DNA of 43,414 bases from an uncultured Lachnospiraceae bacterium. GTDB taxonomy: Bacteria; Bacillota; Clostridia; Lachnospirales; Lachnospiraceae. The notes under the pieces were generated by a model. It saw only the letters and a program-made list of their open reading frames with translations. It was not told the origin of the DNA and searched no databases. Each line of letters begins with the position of its first letter. Within the stretch, counting starts at the first letter, position 1. The DNA is taken from positions 1 through 43,414 of the forward strand of contig CAMBAN010000009.1 in the NCBI GenBank assembly GCA_945864145.1. Direction: 5' to 3'. The position numbers and the translations under genes are program-made. Below, piece after piece: positions 33,467 to 42,762 of this stretch.

Positions 33467-34999
33467 TTATTTCTTCCATGCGTCGTACTGTGACTGGAAC
33501 TCAGCTAATACATCCTGGTAACCAGCTTCATCAAGTGCTGCCTGATATTCAGCAATCTTGCTTTCTACGTCGCTTAATGCATATCCACCATTTTCAAGAA
33601 CGAAACCATATTCATTAAATACGTTCTGGCAAGCTGAGAACTGAGCTTCTACAGGAGTCTTATCAAAACGGAAGCCTGCTGCACATGAAGTATTAGCACC
33701 ACCGTTGAACTCTTTGTAATAGTCAGCTTTATCTTTTGGCTCGTTAGAAAGTGGAGTTACAACTGTTGCAGAAGCTGACTCCCACATTGAGTGGTTGTAC
33801 TTATCACTTGACTGCTCTACTAAACCATCTGCATTATAGTTGAAGTCTTCACCTTCAATACCAAAGGTATACATATCAGCAAGCTTGCTGTCTGTATAAA
33901 GAAGTCCCATGAAATCGATACAAGCCTTTGCCTGCTCCTCTGTAGAGTTTGCTGTTACACAGTAGCAAGAACCAAGAGCTGATGTAGAATGAGCCCATCT
34001 GTCTGTAGCGCTTACCATTGTTACATCCTGACCATAACGAGAATCAGCCTCATCATTAATAGGAATATCTGTCCACCAGGAAACAGCCCAATCCTGTGAC
34101 TGTGTTGTTGTATCTGTTGTTGTCTTTGTTACATCATCTTCTGAAAGGTAGCCTTTTTCAGCCCAATCAGCCATTAATTTACAGAACTCTAAGTAATCAT
34201 CTGTAAGAACAGTGTCTACAACTTCATTCTTTTCTCTGTCAACTGCAACCCAGTTAGCAGTAGAATCTGCTGTGAAGAAGTCATATTTATCAATGTAATA
34301 TCTGTAGAACATTGCTGTCTTTTGTGTTAAGTATGGATACTTTAAGCCTTCTTCCTTTGCATCAGCAAGCATTGGCTCTAAGTCTGCAAGGCTCTTTACA
34401 GAGTTAATGTCCCAACCATACTTATCAACTAAATCCTGACGGAACATGAAATCGTAACCTTCTACGTTATCCTTGTATACCGGAATGAAGTAAATCTTTC
34501 CATCATACTTAGTAGCTTCCCACTGACCTTCATCCATAGAGTTGTAAAGGTCTGTACCCTGGATCAAATCTGTTAAATCATAAACTGCATTGTTTGGAAC
34601 TAAATCATTTGTACCAATTGTGCTTTCCCAGGAAGCTGTCCAAAGAAGATTAATCTCATTTGCTGCAAGTGAAGTATTCGCTTTATCTGTATATTCACCT
34701 GAACCAATATCTGTCAGTTTAATCTGTACATTGATTTTATCTTTGATGTACTCATTGATTGCATCCTGAACCTTTTGTACCTGAGCAGAGTCTGGAGTAG
34801 CCAAATTGAAGGTTGCTCTTGTTACATTGATTGTTACATAATCCCCATCTGCTGTTGTAGAAGCTGCAGCATCTGTTGTTGTGCTGCTTTCTGTTGATGG
34901 TGTTGTGGTTGTTTCTGTTGCAGAACTTCCACAGCCTGTGAGTGTTGTTGCTGCCATAGCTGTTGTAAGTGCTAAGGCCATCAGTTTTTTGCATTTCAT
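33467..34999 (-). CDS. oligosaccharide ABC transporter substrate-binding lipoprotein (LplA/YtcQ-like)
   Basis: A CUT1 binding protein of 510 residues. The signal peptide MKCKKLMALALTTAMAATTL ends in the lipobox LTGC, followed by a Ser/Thr-rich linker. Large size and the C-terminal helices match the LplA/YtcQ type, usually paired with LplB and LplC permeases as here. Start at 34999 has GGGAGG upstream; an ATG eight codons earlier does not. A hairpin separates the gene from the upstream permease and another from GH31 downstream, which may raise its share of the transcript. The ligand is not predictable from sequence; a beta- or alpha-glucoside is inferred from the GH94 and GH31 genes. Confidence 0.88.
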   Translation of the reverse strand: MKCKKLMALALTTAMAATTLTGCGSSATETTTTPSTESSTTTDAAASTTADGDYVTINVTRATFNLATPDSAQVQKVQDAINEYIKDKINVQIKLTDIGSGEYTDKANTSLAANEINLLWTASWESTIGTNDLVPNNAVYDLTDLIQGTDLYNSMDEGQWEATKYDGKIYFIPVYKDNVEGYDFMFRQDLVDKYGWDINSVKSLADLEPMLADAKEEGLKYPYLTQKTAMFYRYYIDKYDFFTADSTANWVAVDREKNEVVDTVLTDDYLEFCKLMADWAEKGYLSEDDVTKTTTDTTTQSQDWAVSWWTDIPINDEADSRYGQDVTMVSATDRWAHSTSALGSCYCVTANSTEEQAKACIDFMGLLYTDSKLADMYTFGIEGEDFNYNADGLVEQSSDKYNHSMWESASATVVTPLSNEPKDKADYYKEFNGGANTSCAAGFRFDKTPVEAQFSACQNVFNEYGFVLENGGYALSDVESKIAEYQAALDEAGYQDVLAEFQSQYDAWKK

Positions 35000-35039
35000 A
35001 CTTAAAATACCTCCCATTTTCACATTTTTTTATTTTAAA

Positions 35040-35061
35040 GTTATGACACTATTGTCATAAC
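35040..35061 (-). repeat. intercistronic palindrome before the binding-protein gene
   Basis: GTTATGACA (35040-35048) and TGTCATAAC (35053-35061) form a perfect nine-pair dyad with a four-base loop, AT-rich and followed on the minus strand by TTTAAAATAAA. It may be an mRNA-stabilising hairpin or weak terminator between permease and binding protein. Confidence 0.55.
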
Positions 35062-35075
35062 TTAAATAACAAGTT

Positions 35076-36005
35076 TTAACCCTTTACGGAACCAACTGTC
35101 AAACCTTTTACAAAATACTTCTGGAAGAAAGGATAGGCAATCATAATTGGTCCGATTACGACGATAACAGTTGCCATTGTTGCAGAGTACTGTGGAATGG
35201 TTCCTCCCATTGCTGCTCTTGCTGCTGTTGGCACGTTACTGTTATTTAATAAGAATTCAATACTCTTCTGAATATTTACAAGTAAAAGCTGTAATGGCTT
35301 TTTGCTGTCTGTTGTAATATAAAGCAAGGCATTCTGCCAGTCATTCCAGTATGCTGTTGCCATCATAAATCCCACTGCTGCAAGTGACGGCTTCATTAAT
35401 GGTAAAGTAATCTGGAAGAAGGTTCTGTATTCTCCGGCTCCATCAATCTTTGCTGCCTCCATCAATTCAGACGGAATACTGTTTACAATAAAGGTTCTTA
35501 GAATAATAACATTCATTGTGCTGACACAAAGTGGAAGAATCAGTAACCACAAGCTGTCTTTTAAATGGTACATAGTAGTGAACACAATGTATCCGGATAA
35601 CTGTCCGCCGTTAAAAAGCATCGGTATCAGTAAAAAGACAGATAAAAATTTGGAAAGTTTAAAATCCTTACGGCTGATGGAATATGCAAACATACTCATA
35701 ACCAATAAACCAAGGAAAGTTCCTGCAACAGTAATAAAAATGGTTACGCCATAAGAGGTCATCAACTGTTTTCCGTATCTTAAAACTGCATTAATACCAT
35801 TCAATGACCACTTTTCCGGGAAGAAGCTAAAGCCGTTCTTATTAATCGTCTTTTCATCTGTAAAGGCTGAAATAAATACTAAAACAACCGGTAATGTACA
35901 AAATAAAGTATATAACAGGAGAAAGAAGGTAAGTATGTATTGTCCAATCCCCTTTTGGGCTCTTCTGGATGGCGCCAAATCTGCATTTTTTATTTTCTTG
36001 CTCAT
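35076..36005 (-). CDS. sugar ABC transporter permease, LplC type
   Basis: A CUT1-family permease of 309 residues with six predicted membrane helices, second half of the channel of the importer. Seen: ILTFFLLLYTLFCTLPVVLVFISAFTDEKT at the N-terminus and the EAA loop LMEAAKIDGAGEYRTFFQITLPLMKPSL (about 180-207), plus FVKGLTVGSVKG at the end, the usual tail. AGGAGGGA stands before the ATG, 12 bases after the LplB-type gene. Known LplC-type relatives import oligosaccharides of various kinds, so specificity is left open. Confidence 0.92.
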   Translation of the reverse strand: MSKKIKNADLAPSRRAQKGIGQYILTFFLLLYTLFCTLPVVLVFISAFTDEKTINKNGFSFFPEKWSLNGINAVLRYGKQLMTSYGVTIFITVAGTFLGLLVMSMFAYSISRKDFKLSKFLSVFLLIPMLFNGGQLSGYIVFTTMYHLKDSLWLLILPLCVSTMNVIILRTFIVNSIPSELMEAAKIDGAGEYRTFFQITLPLMKPSLAAVGFMMATAYWNDWQNALLYITTDSKKPLQLLLVNIQKSIEFLLNNSNVPTAARAAMGGTIPQYSATMATVIVVIGPIMIAYPFFQKYFVKGLTVGSVKG

Positions 36006-36017
36006 ATGCCTTCCCTC

Positions 36018-36935
36018 CTAAAATAGTGCATTTTCCGGTGCAATCTTCTTTACCATGCCATTTGCAAAGAGCATCAGTAAAAGTCCGACTACAGACTGGA
36101 AAAGACTGGTTGCAGCTACAAATCCAAAGTTGGAATTCTTAAAGATTGCATTCAAAACATAGGAGTCAATAACCTGTGTGGTTGAATAAAGCGTTCCACT
36201 GTTTCTTGTTACCTGATAGAACAAGCCTGTATCTGATCTCATGATGTTACCTACAGAAAGTAACAGCATAACGGTAATCATTGGAATAAGTGCCGGTATC
36301 GTAATGTTCCAGATACGCTGCCATTTATTTGCACCATCAATTTCTGCTGCTTCATAAAGCGCTGTATCAATACCAGAAAGGACTGACATATATAATACGG
36401 AACCATATCCTACGCTGTTCCACATTTTTACAATGGTCAAAATAAGTGGCCAAAGAGAAGCAGTTGAGTAAAATCTGATGTTCATGCCAAAGGTATTATT
36501 TAAAATACCGGTATCTGTACTGATGAAAGCATAAACAATAAACTGTACTGCTGCGTAAGAAATAAATATTGGAATAATCATCATGGTCTGCATTGCCTTT
36601 GCCATTTTCTTAAATACGCACTGATCTATGGCAATTGCGAGTACTACATTTAAGAAAGTTCCCAATGCAGTGAAAATCACATAGTACATGATGGTATTTT
36701 TTGTCATGGAAAGAAACGTGTTCTTTGATGCAAGCAGGAATTTGAAATTATCCAAGCCATTCCATGGACTTGCAAAAATTCCTTTTGTATAATCAAAGGA
36801 TTTGAATGCCATGACAAGACCTGCCATTGGCACATACATAATAAAGAATAAAATCAGGAAAGCCGGCAATGCCATAACAACATGTGCTCTATGCTTCCAC
36901 GTGTTCTGTAGAAAATCTACAATACTTTTTTTCAT
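36018..36935 (-). CDS. sugar ABC transporter permease, LplB type
   Basis: A CUT1-family permease of 305 residues with six predicted membrane helices. Seen: VVMALPAFLILFFIMYVPMAGLVMAFKSFDY and the EAA loop LYEAAEIDGANKWQRIWNITIPALIPMI (about 190-217), with FKNSNFGFVAATSLFQSVVGLLLMLFANG near the end, typical of the LplB group. Start at 36935 (seven bases after GGGAGG) is preferred over an ATG two codons earlier that is almost in contact with the site. It follows the LacI-type regulator by 28 bases, so regulator and transporter share a transcript. Confidence 0.92.
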   Translation of the reverse strand: MKKSIVDFLQNTWKHRAHVVMALPAFLILFFIMYVPMAGLVMAFKSFDYTKGIFASPWNGLDNFKFLLASKNTFLSMTKNTIMYYVIFTALGTFLNVVLAIAIDQCVFKKMAKAMQTMMIIPIFISYAAVQFIVYAFISTDTGILNNTFGMNIRFYSTASLWPLILTIVKMWNSVGYGSVLYMSVLSGIDTALYEAAEIDGANKWQRIWNITIPALIPMITVMLLLSVGNIMRSDTGLFYQVTRNSGTLYSTTQVIDSYVLNAIFKNSNFGFVAATSLFQSVVGLLLMLFANGMVKKIAPENALF

Positions 36936-36963
36936 ATACATTCCTCCCTTGTCTAAGCTTTCG

Positions 36964-37980
36964 CTACTTTTTCAAAAAAGCTACTGATTTTCCCGGGACC
37001 ACATTTCCCGCAATCACATGCATTTGAACCAATGCTGTTTTAGGATGTTCAATAAGCTCTAACAGTTCCTTAGCTGCCACACTGCCAAGTTGCTCTGTAT
37101 CCTGTGCCAAAGTCGTCAACTGCGGTTCTAAAAGTCTTGATACTGAGACACCGTCATATCCTGCAATAGAAATATCTTCCGGTATTTTTAATCCCAACTC
37201 ACGGATGGCGTTGACACCACCAAGTGATGAATAATCATCCGGGAAAAGAATACAAGTCGGCGGATTCTCCATCATGAGCAGTTCCTTGGTAAGTCGATAG
37301 GTAGAATCTGTATCTCTATAGGCTGCCTGCTTTACATATTCATCCGGAATTTGGATACCATGCTGTTCGCAGGTTCTATAAAAGCTTGTTAAACGGTGTC
37401 CTGTGACACCATTGTTATCACCTGTAATGTAGGCAATTTTTTCATGTCCCTGTGCAATCACGAAGCTAACCAAATCTCGCATACCTTTGATGTTATCGGA
37501 AACAACAGAAGTTTTCCCGTTAGAAACATAATCCACTGTCACCATCGGAATGTCTGCCTGTAAAAGCTCAATGACTTCCGGAGAAGTAAAATCCACACAC
37601 ACCAGTGCAATGCCATCAAAGCCTCTATATTTGCAATGTTCTAAATAGCTCATTCTGTTTGGACGATCTTTACAGTTATTTACAAAGGTAATGTCATAGC
37701 CCTGTTTTTCTGCTGTACGTTTAAAACTATTCAAAATACTTGCAAAATAGTCATGCTGTAAACCACTATTCGCATCATCCGAAAAAAGAACACCAAGATT
37801 ATAGGTACGATTTGTCTTTAACGCTCTGGCTGATGAATTAGGTAAATACCCCAGCTCCTTTGCAACCCTTTTAATTCTCTCTCTTGTCTCTTCACCAATA
37901 TCTTTATGATTGTTCAGTGCCTTGCTTACTGTTGCAGTAGACACTTCACATATTTTCGCAATATCTTTTAAGGAAGCCAT
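36964..37980 (-). CDS. LacI-family regulator of the GH94/GH31 sugar locus
   Basis: A repressor of 338 residues with the full LacI layout. N-terminal helix-turn-helix MASLKDIAKICEVSTATVSK, then ALNNHKDIGEETRERIKRVAKELGYLPNSSARALKTNR with the hinge helix. The C-terminal periplasmic-binding-protein-like domain is complete (GLKIPEDISIAGYDGVSVSRLLEPQLTTL), so a sugar effector is expected. Start at 37980 has GGAGGTGA upstream. It is the first gene of the minus-strand operon (regulator, permeases, binding protein, GH31) and divergent from the GH94 gene; matching operators lie before both transcripts. Confidence 0.93.
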   Translation of the reverse strand: MASLKDIAKICEVSTATVSKALNNHKDIGEETRERIKRVAKELGYLPNSSARALKTNRTYNLGVLFSDDANSGLQHDYFASILNSFKRTAEKQGYDITFVNNCKDRPNRMSYLEHCKYRGFDGIALVCVDFTSPEVIELLQADIPMVTVDYVSNGKTSVVSDNIKGMRDLVSFVIAQGHEKIAYITGDNNGVTGHRLTSFYRTCEQHGIQIPDEYVKQAAYRDTDSTYRLTKELLMMENPPTCILFPDDYSSLGGVNAIRELGLKIPEDISIAGYDGVSVSRLLEPQLTTLAQDTEQLGSVAAKELLELIEHPKTALVQMHVIAGNVVPGKSVAFLKK

Positions 37981-37997
37981 ATTCACCTCCGAAATCA

Positions 37998-38014
37998 CTT
38001 AATCGTTTTCTTAA
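37998..38014. promoter_or_regulatory. LacI-type operator before the regulator-transporter operon
   Basis: CTTAATCGTTTTCTTAA. It shares 15 of 17 positions with the copy before the GH94 gene (38193-38209). It lies in the leader of the regulator operon, 18 bases before the start codon, fitting autoregulation. Confidence 0.7.
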
Positions 38015-38142
38015 TCTTATTTTTACAAAAAATTTTGCAATTTGCAATACAATTTGTGCATATTTTTCCATTTTGTGAAAGACTACTAAACATAATTTGT
38101 AATTTTGTACACTTTTTCTAATTTGTATTGTTTGAATACCAC

Positions 38143-38171
38143 TTGCATTTTCTAATTAATTTCGATATAAT
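38143..38171 (+). promoter_or_regulatory. SigA-type promoter of the GH94 gene
   Basis: TTGCAT (38143-38148), 17 bases, TATAAT (38166-38171). The predicted leader to the ATG is about 78 bases and contains the operator. Confidence 0.8.
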
Positions 38172-38192
38172 TCAGAAAAGTCGCAATTTTAA

Positions 38193-38211
38193 CTTAAACG
38201 TTTTCTTTAAG
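38193..38211. promoter_or_regulatory. LacI-type operator in the GH94 leader
   Basis: CTTAAACGTTTTCTTTAAG, with the palindromic core AAACGTTT (38196-38203). It sits about 15 bases after the predicted transcription start, a roadblock position. Confidence 0.7.
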
Positions 38212-38255
38212 TATTTGGGCATTGATAGAAACATACATATATGGAGGATATTACT

Positions 38256-40691
38256 ATGAAATTTGGTTTTTTCGATGATAGCAAGCAAGAATATGTCATC
38301 ACTACTCCAAAAACCCCACTACCATGGATTAATTATTTAGGCTGTAACGAATTTTTCAGTCTGATTTCCAACACTTGTGGTGGCTATACCTTTTATAAGG
38401 ATGCGAAGCTTTTACGACTGACTCGTTATCGCTATAATGATGTACCTTATGATACAAATGGAAAATACTTTTACATAAAGGATGAAGATACTGTCTGGAA
38501 CCCGGGCTGGCAGCCAACAAAGACAGAATTAGACAGCTATGAATGTCGTCACGGTATCGGCTACAGCCGCTTTACCTCTTCTAAAAATCAGGTAACAGCA
38601 AGTGTGTTAAGCTTTGTTCCTATGAATGATAACTGCGAGATTTCTCAGTTGCGTTTAAAAAATGACAGTAGCGTCACAAAAAATCTCAAACTATTTTCTT
38701 ATGTAGAATGGTGCTTATGGAATGCAGATGATGACTCCAGAAACTTCCAGAGAAACTTAAGCACCGGTGAAGTAGAGGTCATTGACTCTACCATTTATCA
38801 CAAAACAGAATACCGTGAGCGTAGAAATCATTATGCTTTCTATTCTGTTAATGCAAAGGTTGCCGGCTTTGATACCATTCGCGAGAGCTTTATTGGTACT
38901 TACAATGGTGCTGATAAGCCGGAAGCAGTTCTAAACGGCGCATGCACCAATTCTGTAGCAAGTGGCTGGGCTCCTATCGCAGCACATCAGCTTGATGTTA
39001 CCCTTGCTCCGGGCGAGGAAAAGACTTTTGTTTTTGTACTTGGTTATGCAGAAAATCCACAGGATGAAAAATTTGAAGCTCCAAATGTCATTAATAAGGC
39101 TCCTGCTAAGGCAATCCTTTCCAGATATCAAACTGATGCAGATGTGGAAAAAGCATTTTCCGAGCTTCAGGCTTATTGGAAAGAGCTTCTGTCTAAATAT
39201 AGCGTAGCTTCCGAAAACGATAAAGTAAATCGTATGGTTAACACCTGGAATCAATACCAATGTATGGTTACCTTTAATATGAGCCGTTCTGCTTCATACT
39301 ACGAGTCAGGTATCGGTCGTGGCATGGGCTTCCGTGACTCCTGTCAGGACCTTTTAGGCTTTGTGCATCTGATTCCTGACAGAGCAAGAGAAAGAATTAT
39401 TGATATTGCTTCTACTCAGTTCCAGGACGGTAGTGCTTACCATCAGTACCAGCCTTTAACCAAAAAGGGTAACTCCGATATCGGCAGCGGCTTTAACGAT
39501 GATCCATTGTGGCTTATCGCAGGTACCAGTGCCTATATCCGTGAAACAGGCGATTTATCGATATTACAGGAAATGGTGCCATTCGATAATGACATGAGTG
39601 TCGCAACTCCTTTGATGGATCACTTAAAACGTTCCTTTGATTACACAGTAAATCACAAGGGACCACATAAACTTCCTTTAATTGGCCGTGCAGACTGGAA
39701 TGACTGTCTGAACTTGAACTGCTTCTCTGAACATCCGGGGGAATCCTTCCAGACCTTTGGTCCTAGTGAAGGTCCTGTTGCAGAATCAGTTTTCATTGCA
39801 GGTATGTTTGTAAAATACGGTGAAGAATATGCCCAGTTAGCTGAGCTTTTAGGAGACAATAAAGAAGCGGAACGTGCAAGAGCAGAGGTTTCTGCTATGT
39901 ATGATGCGATTTTGGAAAGCGGTTGGGATGGTGACTGGTTCCTTCGTGCTTATGATGCATACAGCAATAAGGTTGGTTCCAAGGAATGTGAAGAAGGTCA
40001 GATTTACATTGAACCGCAGGGCTTTTGTGTCCTTGCAGGTGTTGGTGTAAAAGAAGGTCTTGCCGAAAAGGCACTTGCTTCCGTAAAGGAACGTCTGGAT
40101 ACCAAATATGGTGTCATGATTTTACAGCCGGCTTATACCAAATATCATTTAGAGCTGGGTGAAATCTCCTCTTATCCACCAGGATATAAAGAAAATGCCG
40201 GTATTTTCTGCCACAACAATCCTTGGATTTCCATTGCGGAAACTGTCTTAGGTCATGGTGACAGAGCCTTTGAAGTATATCAGAAAACCTGTCCGGCTTA
40301 TGTAGAGGATATCAGTGAAATCCACAGAACTGAGCCATATGTATATTCACAAATGGTTGCGGGACGTGATGCCAAGTACCATGGAGAAGCGAAAAACAGC
40401 TGGTTAACCGGTACTGCAGCATGGACCTTTGTTAATATTTCACAGTACATTTTAGGCTGCTATCCAACCCATCAGGGCTTAAGCATTGACCCATGTATTC
40501 CGGCTGACTTTGGTGATTTCACACTGACCAGACAATTCCGTGGTGTGACCTACCATATTTCAGTTACCAATCCAAAGCATGTACAAAAGGGTGTTATCAG
40601 CATGCTTGTTGATGATGCAAAAATCGACGGAACTATCATTCCATATGATGCTTCCAAGAAAGATGTAAAGGTACAAGTGTTTATGGGATAA
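38256..40691 (+). CDS. GH94 phosphorylase, cellobiose phosphorylase-like
   Basis: GH94 enzymes split beta-glucosidic disaccharides with phosphate, yielding glucose 1-phosphate and saving ATP. The protein has 811 residues, the length of cellobiose phosphorylase. Seen: the typical N-terminus [39 protein letters not shown] and [23 protein letters not shown] near 355, and the active-site block [10 protein letters not shown] with the probable general acid D483 (in WND). NNPWISIAE and GTAAWTF follow, as in the family. Start at 38256 has GGAGGA upstream; an earlier ATG overlaps that site. Laminaribiose or cellobionate as substrate cannot be excluded. Confidence 0.9.
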   Translation: MKFGFFDDSKQEYVITTPKTPLPWINYLGCNEFFSLISNTCGGYTFYKDAKLLRLTRYRYNDVPYDTNGKYFYIKDEDTVWNPGWQPTKTELDSYECRHGIGYSRFTSSKNQVTASVLSFVPMNDNCEISQLRLKNDSSVTKNLKLFSYVEWCLWNADDDSRNFQRNLSTGEVEVIDSTIYHKTEYRERRNHYAFYSVNAKVAGFDTIRESFIGTYNGADKPEAVLNGACTNSVASGWAPIAAHQLDVTLAPGEEKTFVFVLGYAENPQDEKFEAPNVINKAPAKAILSRYQTDADVEKAFSELQAYWKELLSKYSVASENDKVNRMVNTWNQYQCMVTFNMSRSASYYESGIGRGMGFRDSCQDLLGFVHLIPDRARERIIDIASTQFQDGSAYHQYQPLTKKGNSDIGSGFNDDPLWLIAGTSAYIRETGDLSILQEMVPFDNDMSVATPLMDHLKRSFDYTVNHKGPHKLPLIGRADWNDCLNLNCFSEHPGESFQTFGPSEGPVAESVFIAGMFVKYGEEYAQLAELLGDNKEAERARAEVSAMYDAILESGWDGDWFLRAYDAYSNKVGSKECEEGQIYIEPQGFCVLAGVGVKEGLAEKALASVKERLDTKYGVMILQPAYTKYHLELGEISSYPPGYKENAGIFCHNNPWISIAETVLGHGDRAFEVYQKTCPAYVEDISEIHRTEPYVYSQMVAGRDAKYHGEAKNSWLTGTAAWTFVNISQYILGCYPTHQGLSIDPCIPADFGDFTLTRQFRGVTYHISVTNPKHVQKGVISMLVDDAKIDGTIIPYDASKKDVKVQVFMG

Positions 40692-40771
40692 TTCCATAAG
40701 CTTTGTATAAATGAAACCTTCCTTACCTCATAGATAGGACTACTGCCTGGAGCAGTTTCCTGATTATCAAG

Positions 40772-40808
40772 AGAACAGAGCCATTTGCTTGTAATGGCTC
40801 TGTTTTTT
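40772..40808 (+). terminator. intrinsic terminator of the GH94 gene
   Basis: AACAGAGCCATT (40774-40785) pairs with AATGGCTCTGTT (40793-40804), followed by TTTT. It separates the gene from the convergent MutS2-like gene, whose stop codon is at 40810. Confidence 0.9.
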
Positions 40809-40809
40809 G

Positions 40810-42711
40810 CTATGATTCGTACTCTATGACATCATCTGTATATTTTCTCTGCATATCATGCTGTTTTTTACGATTTTCAACTGTTTCAAAAATAATGGAA
40901 AAATCATAATCCTCCGGATACAGCTCCGTGGCTGCCACATGAAGCTTTACTCGTTTGTGATTAATCCAAATCTTTTTATTCGGTAATTGTACTCTTAATA
41001 CGCCTTTTTCATTGATTGCTTCACACACGATGCCTATTTTTTTCTCCGGATAGACCATGACACTATCCCCAATTTTGTACTTGGTACTAAGATTGGTGTT
41101 CTTATTTGGCATTTTTGCTTTCGCAATTCTTGCTGTACTTGTTTTGCTGATACTGCTTTCCGGCTTTTGAAACTGGTAAGCTTCTACTGCTTTCTCACCA
41201 TAAGAGGCTCGAATCGCCACTCTTAGCATTTCATTTGGCATACCAAGTCTGTCTGCAATATAAAAAGCACAGCTTTCCCCGGCTTCTCCTATCACCATTT
41301 GATAGGTAGGTCTTAGGGTTTCTTTGTCAAAAGCCATTCTCGCATTGATGATATCCGGCGTTTTGTCTGCATATTCTTTTACCTCAGGATAATGCGTTGT
41401 CACTAAGAAAATAGCTTTACTTTTCCTAAGCTCCTCTAAGATAGCAATCGCAATTCCCATGCCTTCCGTCGGGTCTGTTCCTGAACCTAATTCGTCCATA
41501 ATCACAAAACTGTCCTTATTTGCTTCCCTTAAAACTTCCAGCACATTTGTTATATGGGCAGAAAAGGTTGACAGGTTCTCAGACAGATTCTGTCCATCTC
41601 CAATATCACATAAATAGGAGCTGTTCATACAGATGTCTGCATTTTTACAGGTAACATGCAAGCCACATTGTGCCATCATGCTATTTAGCATAACGGTTTT
41701 GATTGCCACCGTTTTCCCACCGGTATTTGGACCGGTTATCACAATACCTTGTGCTTTTTCCCCTATCTCAAACTGCAAGGGAACTGCTGCCTTTTTATCC
41801 ATCAATGGATGTCGTGCCTCGGTTAATTTTATTCTGCGCTGTGTATTTATGATTGGCTCTGTTGCATCCATATCCATACTTAATTTCCCTTTGGAAAATA
41901 TGAAATCTAATTTTTCAATCATTTTTAAGTTTTCCTGTAACACCGGAGCTGATGCCGATACGATTGCCGACAGGGTATATAAAATACGATATACTTCATT
42001 TTCCTCACTTATTTTGAGTAACTGCAGTTCTTCATAGATTTTTGCAACACTTGTCGGCTCTATAAAAAATGTGCTGCCTGTCGAAGATTTATCAATGACG
42101 CTGCCGGATATTTTGAGCTTGCAGTCCTTTTTCACAGGAAGACAGATACGTCCATTTCTAGATGTACAATAATTATCCGCCATGCAGTCTTTATTGGAAC
42201 GCAGGATTTGCTCCGCCTTCTGCTTCATTTCTTCTTCGCATTTTATGATTTGATTTCGTATCTTTCCTAATTCCTTTGATGCATAATCGTCCACCTCATC
42301 ATTTCTGATTTTACTGCTGATTTCTTCCCGTAGTTCCGAAATGGCGTCCAGGTTTTCCTCATAATAGGCTAAGGAATTTCCATATACTTTTCCTCTTCCC
42401 AAATAGTCCTTCAAACGTTTTATTGCGACCAGCACTCTTTCTACTCGTTCTAACTGATAGGGCGTCAGGCAATCTCCCTTTTCTGCAATCGTCAAAATTT
42501 CTTTCATTTCAGAGATATTCTGTAAGGGTGGTGTACCCAGCTTTTCCATCAGATTTTTCGCATCTGTGGTGTCTCTTAGCTGTTTTCTTAATTCTGTTTC
42601 AGAAAAACAGATGGTAGTCTCTCTTACTTTCTTTTTTGCCCAATCTGTAATGGCTAAATCAGCCCATAATTCTTTTACCTTATCGAATTCAATTTGTCTG
42701 TCAATATTCAT
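40810..42711 (-). CDS. MutS2-like ATPase lacking the Smr domain
   Basis: A 633-residue MutS-family protein. It has the core/lever region with VKELWADLAITDWAKKKVRE at the start and a clamp-like coiled stretch (about 130-200), RICLPVKKDCKLKISGSVID and STFFIEP typical of MutS2, Walker A GPNTGGKT near 316 and Walker B SFVIMDELGSGTD near 402. After the ATPase comes a KOW/SH3-like segment (KIGDSVMVYPEKKIGIVCEA, about 549-568). Ordinary MutS2 is about 780 residues and ends in an Smr nuclease domain, which is absent here; the protein ends at DDVIEYES. MutS1-type mismatch-recognition domains are also absent. AAAGGAC precedes the ATG. MutS2 in B. subtilis has been linked to collided ribosomes; the same is possible here. 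Long structured leader upstream. Confidence 0.85.
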   Translation of the reverse strand: MNIDRQIEFDKVKELWADLAITDWAKKKVRETTICFSETELRKQLRDTTDAKNLMEKLGTPPLQNISEMKEILTIAEKGDCLTPYQLERVERVLVAIKRLKDYLGRGKVYGNSLAYYEENLDAISELREEISSKIRNDEVDDYASKELGKIRNQIIKCEEEMKQKAEQILRSNKDCMADNYCTSRNGRICLPVKKDCKLKISGSVIDKSSTGSTFFIEPTSVAKIYEELQLLKISEENEVYRILYTLSAIVSASAPVLQENLKMIEKLDFIFSKGKLSMDMDATEPIINTQRRIKLTEARHPLMDKKAAVPLQFEIGEKAQGIVITGPNTGGKTVAIKTVMLNSMMAQCGLHVTCKNADICMNSSYLCDIGDGQNLSENLSTFSAHITNVLEVLREANKDSFVIMDELGSGTDPTEGMGIAIAILEELRKSKAIFLVTTHYPEVKEYADKTPDIINARMAFDKETLRPTYQMVIGEAGESCAFYIADRLGMPNEMLRVAIRASYGEKAVEAYQFQKPESSISKTSTARIAKAKMPNKNTNLSTKYKIGDSVMVYPEKKIGIVCEAINEKGVLRVQLPNKKIWINHKRVKLHVAATELYPEDYDFSIIFETVENRKKQHDMQRKYTDDVIEYES

Positions 42712-42762
42712 TTTCTTTGTCCTTTCTTATCAAATTGTTTTCGCCTATAGGTAGCAAAATAT

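Noticed and set aside
35040-35061. Operator for a repressor between permease and binding-protein genes
   Set aside because: The dyad lacks the central CG of the two LacI motifs and no promoter is visible there; an mRNA hairpin is the simpler reading.
40810-42711. Canonical mismatch-repair MutS (MutS1)
   Set aside because: No N-terminal mismatch-recognition domain with the Phe-x-Glu motif; the core and the KOW-like segment match MutS2.
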